DNA of 64,000 nucleotides from NCBI GenBank assembly GCA_037833965.1, contig AP031352.1, positions 22,300,501 through 22,364,500 of the forward strand, read 5' to 3'. Origin of the DNA: Marchantia polymorpha subsp. ruderalis. Its lineage: Eukaryota; Streptophyta; Marchantiopsida; Marchantiales; Marchantiaceae. Shown here in pieces: positions 35,868 to 46,504 of this stretch (position 1 is the stretch's first letter; every line of letters begins with the position of its first letter). Both the position numbers and the translations under genes were made by a program. The notes below the pieces were generated by a model, which was given only the letters and a program-made list of their open reading frames with translations, was not told the origin of the DNA and did not search any database.

Positions 35868-38711
35868 TTACACGTGGTATTTCTTCAGACGCCATCCGTT
35901 CACGCGGGTGCCTAACCATTCTCCCGTCAGTTCTGCGAGTTGGATGGATCCATTTGGAAAAACTTCTATCACCTTGTAAGGTCCCATCCACCTCAAGTGG
36001 AGCTTGCCTGGAAATCTAGCATGTCTGCTATCGTATAGCAGAGCCAAATCGCCCTTCTCCAGCAGTACTGGTTTGAGCCTTCGATCGTACTTCTCTTTCC
36101 GCCTGAGTTGTAATTGCTTTGTCCGATCTTCGGCCTCTTGACGTCTTTCCTCCAGTGCCATTACCTCTTGCAGTCGATATGCCTGACTTTCTTCCGCGTC
36201 CAGCCTTCTCTGATCTAAGGTCCTCTTGGTAGGTATCTCGAATTCGATGGGTAAGATCGGATGATGCCCATAAACTAGGAAGTAAGGTGTTTGCCTGGTG
36301 GTGACTTTTTCTGCCGTTCTATATGCCCATAAGGCGGCCGGTAGCTTGGTGTCCCAGTCATGAGCATGGTTTACAGTTACCTTGAGGAGTATCTTACAGA
36401 GTAATCCATTGGACTTCTCTGTCAGACCATTAGCCTTTGGGTTGTATGGAGTAGTCTTCCGATGCTTAATCTGGAAGTGCCGCGTCAAACTCTCTATCAC
36501 CTGATTCAGAAAGTGCGTCCCTCTGTCACTGACTATTTCTAGGGGGCACCCGTAGCGGGTGATGATTGATTCGAATATGAACCGTGCCACTGCGGCTGCG
36601 TCATCGTGCCTTGTGGCTTCTGCCTCCACCATCTTGGTCGCATAGTCTGTTGCTACCAATATGTAGCGCCTGCGCGTGCCTTTAGTGACAGGTTGTATTG
36701 GTCCCACGAAGTCGATCCCCCATTTTTCAAATGGTGCCAATGGCATGATTGGTGTAAGAGGCCATCTCGTGGTCGGAGTCGGCCTTCCCGTCCTCTGGCA
36801 GCTGTCGCATGTGCGAACGTAGTCGTGTACATCTTTGAACATCGTCGGCCACCAGTATCCTGCATTCACAATTTTGGTCACTGTGTTTCTGGTGGCGTAG
36901 TGACCACCAGCGTCTTCTGTGTGCATGGCTTTGACAACTCGCGGTACTTCAGACTCCTCTAGACATCTGCACAACCTCTCGTCTGCCATTTTCTTGAACA
37001 AGACCCCCTGTTGAAGCTGGTAAGGTCCCGCTTTATGAACGAAGACTGTGCGCTGCTCCGCATCCAATCCTTCCGGACATTGGAGTGTGAGCAGAAACCT
37101 GTATAAGTCCGCGTACCTGGACTCATGGCTGGCGGACAACTGAAAAAGTTGTTCGTCGGGAAAATCATCCACTACTTCCTCCTCTATGGGTTCGGTCCAT
37201 AGTCGGGAGAGGTAGTCCGCGTTCTCATGGTGAACGCCTTTCCGTGTCTGTACAGTGTAGGTGAATTCCTGCAGCAGTAGCACCCACCTGGCAATTCGTC
37301 CGGACAGATCCGCCTTCTTCACCAGGTGCTGTAAGGCGTAATGATCTACATGAAACACGAACTCATAGCAGATCAAATAATGTCGGAACTTCTTACAGGA
37401 GTACACCATTCCCAACGCCTCCCTCTCAGTTGTCGTGTACTTCTTCTCTGCTGCTGACAACTGACGACTCGCGAAGTAAATCGGGTAGTCTTTCTTGTTG
37501 TCGTCCTTCTGACTGAGAACCACCCCGATTGCAAACGCCGACGTGTCTACATAGACATGGAAAGGTCTGTTCCAATCCGGACTTCTCAGAACCGGAGCAG
37601 TCGTTAGTTTGGCCTTGAGCGTTTCAAAGGCCAGCTGTTGCTCCTTGCTCCACACATAGGGTTCATCCTTCTTAAGCAGCTTTGTCAGATCGGCTGCCAA
37701 GATGGCATACATATTTATGAACCTTCTGTAATAACCTACATGGCCAAGGAAGGCCCTCAACTCACGCAGATTCGTTGGCGGCTGCAGTTCGAGAATAATC
37801 TTCACCTTCTCTACATCCACTGCAATGCCATCGGACGAAACTCGGTGCCCCAGCAGGATTCCGCTGGTCATGAAAAAGAAACATTTCTCAGGGTGTAAGG
37901 ACAAGCTGCTCTCCCTACATCTGTCGAACGTTTGCCGAAGATGGTTAAGGTGCTCCGACCTCTTACCGAAGACACAAAAGTCGTCGATGAAAATTTCTAG
38001 GAACTTCCTCAGGTGCTCTTGGAAGATGTTTGTCATCATCCGCTGGAACGTCGCTGGCGCGTTGCACAGACCGAACGGCATCTTGTGATAAGCATAGGTT
38101 CCCCAGTCGGTTGTGAAGGTTGTTTTGTCCTTGTCCTGTTCCCTGATGGACACCTGGTTGTAGCCGGAAAATCCGTCTAGAAAACTGTAGCATTCATGCC
38201 CTGCTACATGGTCCAGAATAGAGTCCGTGAAAGGGAGAGGGTGATGGTCCTTCCTCGTTGCTGCATTCAGCTTCCTGAAGTCCTGGCACACCCGGATCTT
38301 ACCCGTCAGTTTCTTGGGTACGATCACGATAGGCGACACCCACTCGCTACTAAGTACCGGGTAGATGATTCCTGCGCTCAGGTACTTATCGATTTCGTCC
38401 TTCACCAATAATGAATATTTTGGGTTGAGCCTGTATTGGCGTTGGCGAACCGGAACTGCCTCGTCCAACAAGTCGATTCTGTGCTCTCCATACCTTGCAG
38501 GTATGCCTTTCATGTCTTCAATCCTCCATGCGAAGACATCCTCATATTGGCGAAGAAACGCCTGTACCCTGTTCAACTCTTCTCCTTGTACCTGGCTTGA
38601 CACCTTCAAGCCTTTACCTGGACTGAGCTGCAGTTCGCAGCAATCACTCGGGTCAACAATCCCCTCTGTGTGACTGATCTCGCTTCTGCCCAGTCCGGCT
38701 GCTAGTTGCTA
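35868..38711 (-). CDS. pol: Pol: reverse transcriptase, RNase H, integrase (read through UAG)
   Basis: In frame with Gag-protease and separated from it only by TAG at 38709-38711; 33 sense codons join the stop to the first leucine of the long open region (38609). Positions here count from that leucine. RT: LDGFSGYNQ about 144-152, MPFGLCNAPATFQR 177-190, active-site FIDD 207-210. RNase H: VDTSA with D355, E396, D422, and D465 in HENADYLS. Integrase: zinc site H563, H570, C601, C604; catalytic D633 (GIDFVGP), D695 (SDRGTHF), E731 (LTEKSNG); C-terminal GPYKVIEVFPNGSIQL without a chromodomain. All catalytic residues are present. The order RT-RH-IN is that of Ty3/gypsy, and the sequence resembles the Athila/Tat side of the plant non-chromovirus branch. 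The stop lies 37 bp before the 3' LTR. Confidence 0.93.
38703..38711 (-). promoter_or_regulatory. Stop-codon readthrough site (UAG-CAA-CUA)
   Basis: GAA-TAG-CAA-CTA at the end of gag. It fits UAG-CAR-YYA, the tobamovirus-type leaky context also described for the soybean SIRE1 retroelement. The downstream frame is the pol frame, so readthrough would give a Gag-Pro-Pol fusion of about 1892 residues. Confidence 0.75.
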
Positions 38712-41546
38712 TTCCTCATCCGGATACACCTCGTCTCCTTCCTCCTCAATGGAGCAGCAAGTGACGTAGCCCACAAAGTCTTCCGACGTTTCGGTCTCTG
38801 AAGTGCATGATGAGCTGGTCTCCCCTCCGGTTGTGTAACCGGAGGTGGTGGAAGGTGTTTCGCCTTCATGAGGTACCTTGGTCCACGGTACGGTAATGAC
38901 AGTCGGAGGGTCCGCAGGGCTACGGAACTGTAATCTCTTCCTACTCCAGTCACACCTTGCTTTGGCATCGTATAGCCAAGGTCTGCCCAGCAGCACATCA
39001 TAACCTTTCTTCATCAGAGGTTGCAGTATTATGTAGGACAGTTGAAAGTCCACTCCTCCAATGTTGGTTCTCACATTGCTCAACATTCCTAGTGGCATTC
39101 TGCGTGTTTGATCGGCCAGTCGCAATACTCGGGATGTAGGCTCGAAGGTCTGGAACCCCAAGGAGTTCGCTGTCTCCTCGGTCATGATATTCACGCCCGA
39201 GCCGGAGTCCACTGGTACCTTCTGAATGACACAACCTCCGATCTCTACTTCGATCTCTGGAGGTCCCAGGTCTCCCCCTTCCACTCTGTACACATCCGGA
39301 AGTTTCTCTTTTCGGGGTTTGCGTGGTCTGCGCAACGAAAGCATCAGCATCCTCCTGTACGTCTTATTGTCTTCCAACAACTGGTGGAAGGAAATATTTG
39401 CCCTCTGGCTCCCCATGTCTTTCACTATGTCGTAGGGAGTGTTGGAAGTCACGGCCGGAAGTTTCCCTGTACTCGCGGTCGGAAGGGGTGTAGGGGGCCT
39501 AACCGCCTTCCGGTCGTCGGATGTCATTCCGGCGTTCAGTGCTTCCTTGATGAGGTGACTCACCTCATCTTTGATGTCCGGAAGGTAATCTCGAGTCCGG
39601 AACTCTTCTGAATACCTGTCCGCCTTTTCTGAGTTCTGCTCCGGCTGGGTGTTTCTCATAGCCGGAGGTGTACTTGGCGTTCTCCTTTGGCCTTCTCTAA
39701 CTTCTTTAGACTTCCTTCTCTCTTCCTTACGCTCAAGGCGGCGAGTGTCCTTATGGCCTTCTCCTCTCCTCTTCGAACTTCGGGTTTCTACCCGACCGCA
39801 CATTACTTCTTCCTCTGGCCATACTTCGTCTCCTTCAGCTGGGTCCAGACTCAGTTCTACCTGGTTGACTTGCACTTCTTCCTTGCCAGGTGTTGATACG
39901 AAACGCACGGCTGGCCTAGGGATTTGGGGCTGGTCACATTCAGCTGCTGTATGTCCGGACTTCTTGCAATTGCTGCACAATGGTGCATACCCCATTGGCC
40001 TCCTCGGGTGGGGACAACTTGGCGCGTAATGCCCCATGTCTCCGCAGTTGTAGCAACCATCGAATTGTGCTCGAGGTCGGTTATTTCCTGTGTGATTTCC
40101 TGGAGGTGCCATGCGTCTTGGTGGGAGTGTACCCGCCATTTCCCTTGGAACAAATCGCGGTATATGCACCGGTGGGTTCGGAGTTGTAGCTGGAGCTGTC
40201 TGTACCGAGTAGGCGGTGTCCTCAACCTGCTCAGCATAATACATAGGCGGCTCAGCATAATACATGGGGGTCTCCCACTGTGGTGCCCATTCGACCGCAT
40301 TCACTGGGTAAGATGGCCTTGCGGACATGCACTCCGTGTTGGCATGTCCCACCTGTCCGCACGTAGTACACCAGAGATTTGCTCGTTGTCTCGCAGGTGA
40401 TTTACGTCGGTCTTGGCCTCCCACTACATGAACTTTCAGGTCCGCAAAATTCTTCACCAGGTTGTCTACCTTGGCTGCGATGTCCCCTTGAGTCTTCACT
40501 GGGATTCCCTTACCTCGATCCTTCTTCTTGATCGCACTGCGTTTCTTCTTCCGTCTTTCTTCTTCTGAAGATGACGAGTCCTCTTCCTCCTCCGAGGAAG
40601 AACTTGATTCGGAGGAGCTTGATTCTTCTGTCGAGGAAGGCGAGTTCCTTCTCTTCCGACGTCCGCCTTGCGACTTCTTCTTCGTCGACCGTCGGTCGCG
40701 TCTTCGAGTGTCAAGGGTTGACGTCTCAAAGGTCTCCGCGGAAGCTATCACATCTTGGATTGTGTCAGTCTTGCCTCTCCTACAGAAGGTCTCCATTTCT
40801 CTTGAGAGCCCCGTCACATACCAATCCACTGCCTGTTGTACCGAATACGGTTCTCCCGGGCCTGTCTTCGGAATTCGATCTAGGAGGTCTTGGAATCTCT
40901 CCGTGTAGTCTCGAAGATTCTCCTTCCGCTCGCGTCGAAGATTTCGAAGCCGGGTCAGAACTCGACTGTCGTATCCGAGTTCGCGGAACCGCTTCAGAAA
41001 CTTTTCCTTGAGCTGAGCCCAGGTCCGGATGCCAGTGGGGTCGGTGCTCTCATGGTTGTACCAGCTACGCGCTCGTCTGCGTAGCAGGCTAGGAAAGATT
41101 CGTAATCTGTCTTCATCACTGGTCTCACGATTGGCGATGGAGACAGACTCGAAGAGCTTTATGTATGAATCTGCATCATCGTCGTCGCCCGTTCCCGTGT
41201 ATCTTGGATACGAATGTTTGGTGGTAGGTTGGGAAAACACCTGGCGGAGATTGGCTTGATGTTCTGCCATCGGTGATCCTGTCGACGGACTGATCCTAGG
41301 TTGGCCAAACTCAGGAAGAGTTCCCGTCGGAGGGATGTCCAATAGAACTGTTAGCTCAATGCTCTCGGTAGGTGAACTGGAACGCCTTTGTCTTCCAGTA
41401 GTCGGTGATGGCGATCTTTCTGCAGAGTCCTCACTGGGAGTCTTCTTTTTAGTTCGCCGTTTTGTTTCCACGGCTTTTTCTGAATCTCGACGGAGTTTCC
41501 GTGTGGCTCTCGCACTCAGGTTTCCCACACTATCGCTCGTCGACAT
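38709..41546 (-). CDS. gag: Gag with three zinc knuckles and aspartic protease, 945 aa
   Basis: Starts at ATG 41546 (MSTSDSVG), 44 bp after the primer-binding site. Basic N-terminus (about 1-60). Retrotransposon Gag capsid region about 125-275 with the typical RSWYNH...TWAQLKEKFLKRFRELG pattern. A serine/acid-rich stretch (304-330) is followed by a lysine-rich one (331-343). Three CCHC zinc knuckles occur at C393-C406, C498-C511 and C524-C537, each CX2CX4HX4C. A retropepsin-like domain has VDSGSG (D780) and LLGRPWLYDAKA (853-863). It ends in an acidic tail followed by TAG. It should form virus-like particles, package RNA and process the polyprotein. Three knuckles are more than the usual one or two. 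It differs from the outer copies by a 3-aa insertion near residue 486 and a few substitutions. Confidence 0.95.
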   Translation of the reverse strand: MSTSDSVGNLSARATRKLRRDSEKAVETKRRTKKKTPSEDSAERSPSPTTGRQRRSSSPTESIELTVLLDIPPTGTLPEFGQPRISPSTGSPMAEHQANLRQVFSQPTTKHSYPRYTGTGDDDDADSYIKLFESVSIANRETSDEDRLRIFPSLLRRRARSWYNHESTDPTGIRTWAQLKEKFLKRFRELGYDSRVLTRLRNLRRERKENLRDYTERFQDLLDRIPKTGPGEPYSVQQAVDWYVTGLSREMETFCRRGKTDTIQDVIASAETFETSTLDTRRRDRRSTKKKSQGGRRKRRNSPSSTEESSSSESSSSSEEEEDSSSSEEERRKKKRSAIKKKDRGKGIPVKTQGDIAAKVDNLVKNFADLKVHVVGGQDRRKSPARQRANLWCTTCGQVGHANTECMSARPSYPVNAVEWAPQWETPMYYAEPPMYYAEQVEDTAYSVQTAPATTPNPPVHIPRFVPREMAGTLPPRRMAPPGNHTGNNRPRAQFDGCYNCGDMGHYAPSCPHPRRPMGYAPLCSNCKKSGHTAAECDQPQIPRPAVRFVSTPGKEEVQVNQVELSLDPAEGDEVWPEEEVMCGRVETRSSKRRGEGHKDTRRLERKEERRKSKEVREGQRRTPSTPPAMRNTQPEQNSEKADRYSEEFRTRDYLPDIKDEVSHLIKEALNAGMTSDDRKAVRPPTPLPTASTGKLPAVTSNTPYDIVKDMGSQRANISFHQLLEDNKTYRRMLMLSLRRPRKPRKEKLPDVYRVEGGDLGPPEIEVEIGGCVIQKVPVDSGSGVNIMTEETANSLGFQTFEPTSRVLRLADQTRRMPLGMLSNVRTNIGGVDFQLSYIILQPLMKKGYDVLLGRPWLYDAKARCDWSRKRLQFRSPADPPTVITVPWTKVPHEGETPSTTSGYTTGGETSSSCTSETETSEDFVGYVTCCSIEEEGDEVYPDEE

Positions 41547-41589
41547 TCACCGAGCATTGCTGCTCAAGGTTTCTGGTGTTGACGCACTG

Positions 41590-41607
41590 TCCCCGGCAGC
41601 GGCGCCA
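41590..41607 (-). other. Primer-binding site, tRNA-Asp (nested element)
   Basis: TGGCGCCGCTGCCGGGGA, complementary to the 3' end of plant tRNA-Asp (GTC) with one mismatch. It starts 22 nt after the 5' LTR end, further than the usual 0-5 nt. Confidence 0.88.
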
Positions 41608-42548
41608 AAAAGAAGTTGTCGGCTCCTTATGTAATAACCCACCAAAGGCTAAAACTGCAGTATGGTGGTAAAAAGATCGAACCCACAGGGACAGAGGCAA
41701 CACACAGAGTAAAAGTGTCACATTTAACAGACTTTTGGTAGAGTTTGAATTCTAGGCGACTGTCACTCCCAGAAATACTGTAGTGCTCGACTCGGAGGCT
41801 CGACTCGGAGGAGGAACTCAACTCGGAGGATGCTCGGAGGATGCACGGTACAGCTTGGTCACTCAACACACACACACACACACCTGAAACTGGCAAAAAG
41901 CACAACTCGGAGGTCGGTCAGGACCTCCGCTTCGGATTTCAGGAGGAAAGTGTCTCGCAAGTTCACTCAGAGGTTCTGCAGGAAGTGCCTCCCACTCCGG
42001 CTTTTACTGCCCTTCCGCCAGGAACTAGCGGGGGTACCCGGACTGGACTTCTCACTTCGGAACGAAGCCTCTACGTACGCCGTGGACGTCACCCTCGACT
42101 ATCACACAAAACGCAGGGAGTGCAGACCCGACTGAGAACTTACTGAAAACACGATCCAGTAACACACACACAACCTGAATTACAAACCAAGGTTTACACG
42201 AAGTAATGAAACTTCACATTGGCATTCAGGGGAAACTTCCCGTAGGAGTACAATCAGGATATGTCACTCGAAGGAGTAAGGGGGAACTGTTCAAGTCTCT
42301 AACTCGCAGCCGGCTCTGAGCATCAGAAATCACCCGCAGGTGCAGATCCGCACTACTCAAGTCTCTAACCGGGTGCGAGCTCTGAACATTCAGCCGAAGG
42401 CCTTCAACTACAACATACGGTAACTTCGCTATGCTGCAGCTTCTCTACGTGGTGCCAGGACCAAAATGCACAAACACGCCAAGAAAGTGAGTTCCTGATC
42501 TGCACTTCCGAAACTGGAAGAGTCCCAAGGCAAAACGCCTTGATCTAC

Positions 42549-42554
42549 TTTATA
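42549..42554 (-). promoter_or_regulatory. TATA box of the nested 5' LTR (main promoter)
   Basis: TATAAA in GGGTATAAAGTAGATC. This LTR drives the genomic RNA of the only complete copy. Confidence 0.72.
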
Positions 42555-42587
42555 CCCTCAAAAGATCCTAACTAGCACTACGCTATC

Positions 42588-45143
42588 CTATCTACCACTC
42601 GCAGCATCTGCGCGAAACCAAACTACTCTACTGCACTCAGCAGATCCGGTGCTGCGCCTCCTGCGCGCCGGACTGCTCCGCGTACTATCTCTACCCTGCC
42701 AGTCTTCCGACCGGCTGCGTAACCCCAGGCGTCGGAGCGCTGCAGTGACTTCCGACTGCAAGTGCGCCATAGTGTCGCGCGCACCCGACAGAAAAGTTTC
42801 TAATTTCCTTGCCACTCGCCGCCGACTCCGACTGTCACCTTCCGTCAATGCCGCCGCCCGAAGCTCGAACTCCCGGAGTGTAACCCTCTCTTGAGCTGCC
42901 ACCTCCCAATGGGTGTATCCGTTTAGACAACGAGTCACCCGTGCCGCCAACTCTTCTCGTGCCCTGCAGCTGCTCTCCACCTCTGCCAGCTGCATTTCTA
43001 AATCCGCACGTTGTGCCCTCAAATCCGAGCACTCGGTTTGCAAGCTGCACAACAACTCCTCATCCTCCTTGCGGGCTCGTTGACTTTCCTCTAAGGCGCG
43101 CGTCTGGCGCGCAAGCTCGGCTGCTAGGACTTCGTTCTGTCTCCGCTCCTCCTGCAGTTCCGACTCGATCCTTGCCCGTATTAGTTCGGCCTCCGCCTGA
43201 CTCTTCGTCGCCGCATCCTCCTTCTGCTGCTGCAAGGCTTGGTACAGCTTCTGGGTGACCGCCAGGTGTTGTCGGAGGGCGGTGTTCCTATCCACATATA
43301 CTCCGCATCTAGAGGCCCACCTTGCCACCTTGCTCCTCGTCCTTCGCCTGATTGTCTCCACATAAGACTGCGGTTTTAAGGCACTTCCGTATTTGGATGT
43401 CTTGCGATCCAGATATCGCAGGAGTGGAACTATCTGTTCGCACAGCACCCCTGTTGGCGTTTTCTGCACTGACTCCTCTTCTTGCTCTTCCGAGCTCGTA
43501 TCATCCTCAGTCGCGAGGATTTCAGTCGCCACCGAATCCCTTGGCGACTCCCTGGAACTGTGGCGCGCAGCAGCTTCTGCTGCGACTGCTGCTCCACTGC
43601 CTGCTAAAATATCCAGGGCAGTGGGAGATCCCACTGCTTGAGCCCCTGTTCCGGCTCGATCTTCGGTTTGTGAAGGGGTCGACGCCGCAGTGACTTTTGT
43701 CGCTCTTGCACCGCCCGCTTCTGCTGCCTGTCCTTCCGGCACAATCTGCGCGGAAGGTGTCCTTGCTGAAGGTGCGTCCGCCGAAGGCGTCCGCACACTG
43801 GTCGTTGGCTCCATCCGTCTCGCAGTCGGCGAATCCGGCTGACTCTCTGTTGTCCGACTCGCAGTCGGCCGGCCAGCAGTTGTCCGACTGGGAGTCGGAT
43901 ACACCCTGCGCGTCTTGACTCCACTTGGCCTACTTGTTGGTGGCGTTCTTCCAGAAGTGCCTTCCGCCGAAGACGACCCTCTGAGGATTGTTGGCTCGTC
44001 AGCCAAACTCTCTTCCGCCTCCGGCCTGCTGTCCGGTTCAACGCGCCGTTCAGTTGGCCTTCCTTCCGTCTGTCGACCTTCAGTCATCCGACTCGCAGTC
44101 GGCCGGCTGTCAGTCCGTCCATCTCCTCCCGAAGGCCGTGGTGCCTTCTGTGCAGAGGTTTCTGCCGTCTTCCCTAGAACCTGAGTGATTATCTCTTCCT
44201 GTGTGAGATTCCGCCGGGTCGGAGTTCGCCTGGTCTCCTCAGTAACAGTTGGCATTCTGCGTGCCCTCTGTTTTGGTCGACTATGAGGCTCGGGGGTGGG
44301 CCGACCACGAGTCGGCGCAGCTGGTACTTCCGGCTGCCTGTCCTCAGGTCTCTCATCCCACTTCCGCTTGCGCGGAATGCGCTCACTTCGACGTTCTTCT
44401 GCTGCTCTGGCTGGAGCCGGAGCCGGAGGCGTACTGGCAGGTTCCTCGTCCGGATCCGTGTCTACTTCGGCCTCCCTCGAATATCTACCTGGATAAGACC
44501 GGCTCAGCTGCGGAAACCGAGTTTTCTCAGCATTCGTCAAACATCCCATCGCCCGGTAAAACACGATTAAGTAAGGCGATAGATGATTGAGCGTTCCTCC
44601 CCTCTCTTCTTGCGCATGTTGGCGCGTCACCTTCCACAGAAGTCGTGCCCAATGCACCGGAGCTCCTGACAACACTAGCTCCACGAACTCTACCTGCCAA
44701 CCATGCATGTAAGCGGTCTTGGTCGGCTGCAATATCTGCAGCAATGCTGTCGCGACATTTCTCCGCAATCGATCCTTGTAATCCCGAGTCCGGAAACCGT
44801 TCTTGGGATGTCTAGCCACCTTGAAGAGCTCATTGTAAGAGACTTCTTCCTCTTGGGACACTTTCACGCTGTCGGCCTCGAAGAGGAGATCCCCTTCCTC
44901 GCCGGCACACCTGCCCAACACCTGCGCCCAATTGCCAATTTCCCATCTCTCTGGGTGTGGGCGAAATCCGCGAGAAGGCTTGTGTCTCTCTTGCAGATAC
45001 TCGCGCACCATCTCCGGACACGTCCAATTCCACCCCCATAGGAGAAAATCGAGCTTCAACCTCAACAGCACATCTTGAAATGCGCGTAGACCGATCTGCG
45101 GCACCCTGAGTGGAGACACTCGCAGCTGGGGAACCTTCGACAT
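42588..45143 (-). CDS. LTR-encoded coiled-coil protein, 851 aa (nested 5' LTR)
   Basis: Translation identical to 31919-34474. In the 5' LTR the ORF lies upstream of the LTR TATA box, so the genomic promoter does not transcribe it. Expression from here would need a separate promoter in the first 1.36 kb of U3. The 3' LTR copy is the one carried on the genomic RNA. Confidence 0.8.
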   Translation of the reverse strand: MSKVPQLRVSPLRVPQIGLRAFQDVLLRLKLDFLLWGWNWTCPEMVREYLQERHKPSRGFRPHPERWEIGNWAQVLGRCAGEEGDLLFEADSVKVSQEEEVSYNELFKVARHPKNGFRTRDYKDRLRRNVATALLQILQPTKTAYMHGWQVEFVELVLSGAPVHWARLLWKVTRQHAQEERGGTLNHLSPYLIVFYRAMGCLTNAEKTRFPQLSRSYPGRYSREAEVDTDPDEEPASTPPAPAPARAAEERRSERIPRKRKWDERPEDRQPEVPAAPTRGRPTPEPHSRPKQRARRMPTVTEETRRTPTRRNLTQEEIITQVLGKTAETSAQKAPRPSGGDGRTDSRPTASRMTEGRQTEGRPTERRVEPDSRPEAEESLADEPTILRGSSSAEGTSGRTPPTSRPSGVKTRRVYPTPSRTTAGRPTASRTTESQPDSPTARRMEPTTSVRTPSADAPSARTPSAQIVPEGQAAEAGGARATKVTAASTPSQTEDRAGTGAQAVGSPTALDILAGSGAAVAAEAAARHSSRESPRDSVATEILATEDDTSSEEQEEESVQKTPTGVLCEQIVPLLRYLDRKTSKYGSALKPQSYVETIRRRTRSKVARWASRCGVYVDRNTALRQHLAVTQKLYQALQQQKEDAATKSQAEAELIRARIESELQEERRQNEVLAAELARQTRALEESQRARKEDEELLCSLQTECSDLRAQRADLEMQLAEVESSCRAREELAARVTRCLNGYTHWEVAAQERVTLREFELRAAALTEGDSRSRRRVARKLETFLSGARDTMAHLQSEVTAALRRLGLRSRSEDWQGRDSTRSSPARRRRSTGSAECSRVVWFRADAASGR

Positions 45144-46499
45144 TGCGTTGCCTGCACACACACAAACGTTCTCCCTTTCGCTCGCTCTCTCACAATCGCC
45201 ACTGCGCGTCGGCCACTCAAGCACTGACTGTTCACTCTCTCTGCGCTCGTTCGAGATCGCTACTCCAATTCTTTCAAGGTCCGCCAAGATCCTTGCGCAA
45301 CTCGTCTCCGCACTCTCTACTCTCACTGCAGGTCGCTCCGCCCTTGCGCGTAATCTTGGAACTGGAAATCGCAAAGTCAAGAATGAGAGAATGAGACTGG
45401 AGCGCAGTCTTTTCTTCTCCGATTTCAAAAACGTCCAACGTTCTTACTGGTTGCAACGTACGCAGCCGGCTATACGGCTTAACGGTTCGCCCTTTGCATG
45501 CGCGAATTCACGTCTCCGCCTTGCGCGCATTCGCATGCTTAAACGTTGAATTCTCCCGCCGCCGCCACCTTCCGGACTCGAGTCCGCTGCAGGGTATACG
45601 TCGGCCCTGTTGTCTTTTCCTAACCCGCCCTTCTCCGGAGGCGTGTTGCCGCTGGTGTGTTCATTATCCGTCGGCGCCTTGCTGGAGGCGCACATCCAGC
45701 CGGAGCGAATTACGCCGGCGCGCAGTCGTACCGCCTATTTTGTTCTTTATGCCTCGTCCGTTGCTGCCAGCGCATATCCGTCAGCGCAACTCATGCCAGC
45801 GCATCCGGCCGTCAGCGCCACGTCGGAGGCGTACATCCGACCGGCGCTTTCCTTCCATGAACAGCCGCCAAGGGCGCTTCCGACTCTGAGTTGGTTTCCT
45901 TCTGTGAGCGCGTGATTCCGCCGAAGGCGCATCGCCGAGGGCGTACGGGAATCCTTTCCGGCTGTGAACCCTAGCGCGAACGGCGCATGTCCGGCTACGA
46001 GTTTTCCGACGCTCATAACTTCTCCATTCCTGATCCATCTCCGGCGCTCTTGGACTCGTTAGAACGAGCGTCCCGAGCTCTGTCTAATGCAACTTCCACC
46101 AACTGGATCTACCGTGTATCCCGATTGTTATGAAGGTTTTCCCTTTCCGCGCTAGCGGCGCTTCGCCGAAGGCGCACTCATGGTCGGATGCCTTTAGAGG
46201 TCCGGGCCCTTCCCCTGACGTCTTTAGCACAACCTCCTCCTGAGGTGTCTGCGCCGGAAGCGTAGCTTCCTTATACGCTAGAGGCGCGTGAGTAGAGACA
46301 CCTCAAAAAGGAGCTTTTGCCGAAGGCGCCGAAGACGTTGGCGTTGGTACATCCGACTACGTGATTCTTTGTGCCCTCGTGACGATCTCATCAATCCACT
46401 CTATTTAGCGTACCCTTCTCTAGCTACAAACACTGCTTTGGTACTAGTTTTCTAAAATTGTTTAAATTCTGCAAAAAAAACAAAAAGCGTGTTACCACA

Positions 46500-46504
46500 A
46501 TAAA
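46500..46504 (+). repeat. Target-site duplication, right copy (ATAAA)
   Basis: Directly follows the nested 5' LTR terminus CCACA at 46499. It matches 30956-30960. Confidence 0.93.

Larger units (their letters stand above)
30961..46499 (-). mobile_element. Nested complete giant-LTR Ty3/gypsy element (15,539 bp)
   Basis: Full-length copy on the minus strand: 5' LTR 41630-46499 (4870 bp), PBS, Gag-protease, Pol, PPT, 3' LTR 30961-35830 (4870 bp). The LTR ORFs translate identically in both LTRs, so the insertion is recent. All enzymatic motifs needed for retrotransposition are present, which makes it a candidate autonomous and active copy. It interrupts LTR 1 of the outer element in the opposite orientation, with a 5-bp duplication. 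Confidence 0.96.
41630..46499 (-). repeat. 5' LTR of the nested element
   Basis: 4870 bp, the offset partner (10,669 bp apart) of the 3' LTR at 30961-35830. Its ORF translation is identical to that of the 3' LTR. Confidence 0.96.

Noticed and set aside
35868..36100. Chromodomain at the integrase C-terminus
   Set aside because: The C-terminal region ends shortly after the GPY module with no chromodomain-like aromatic pattern, so the element is not placed in the chromovirus branch.
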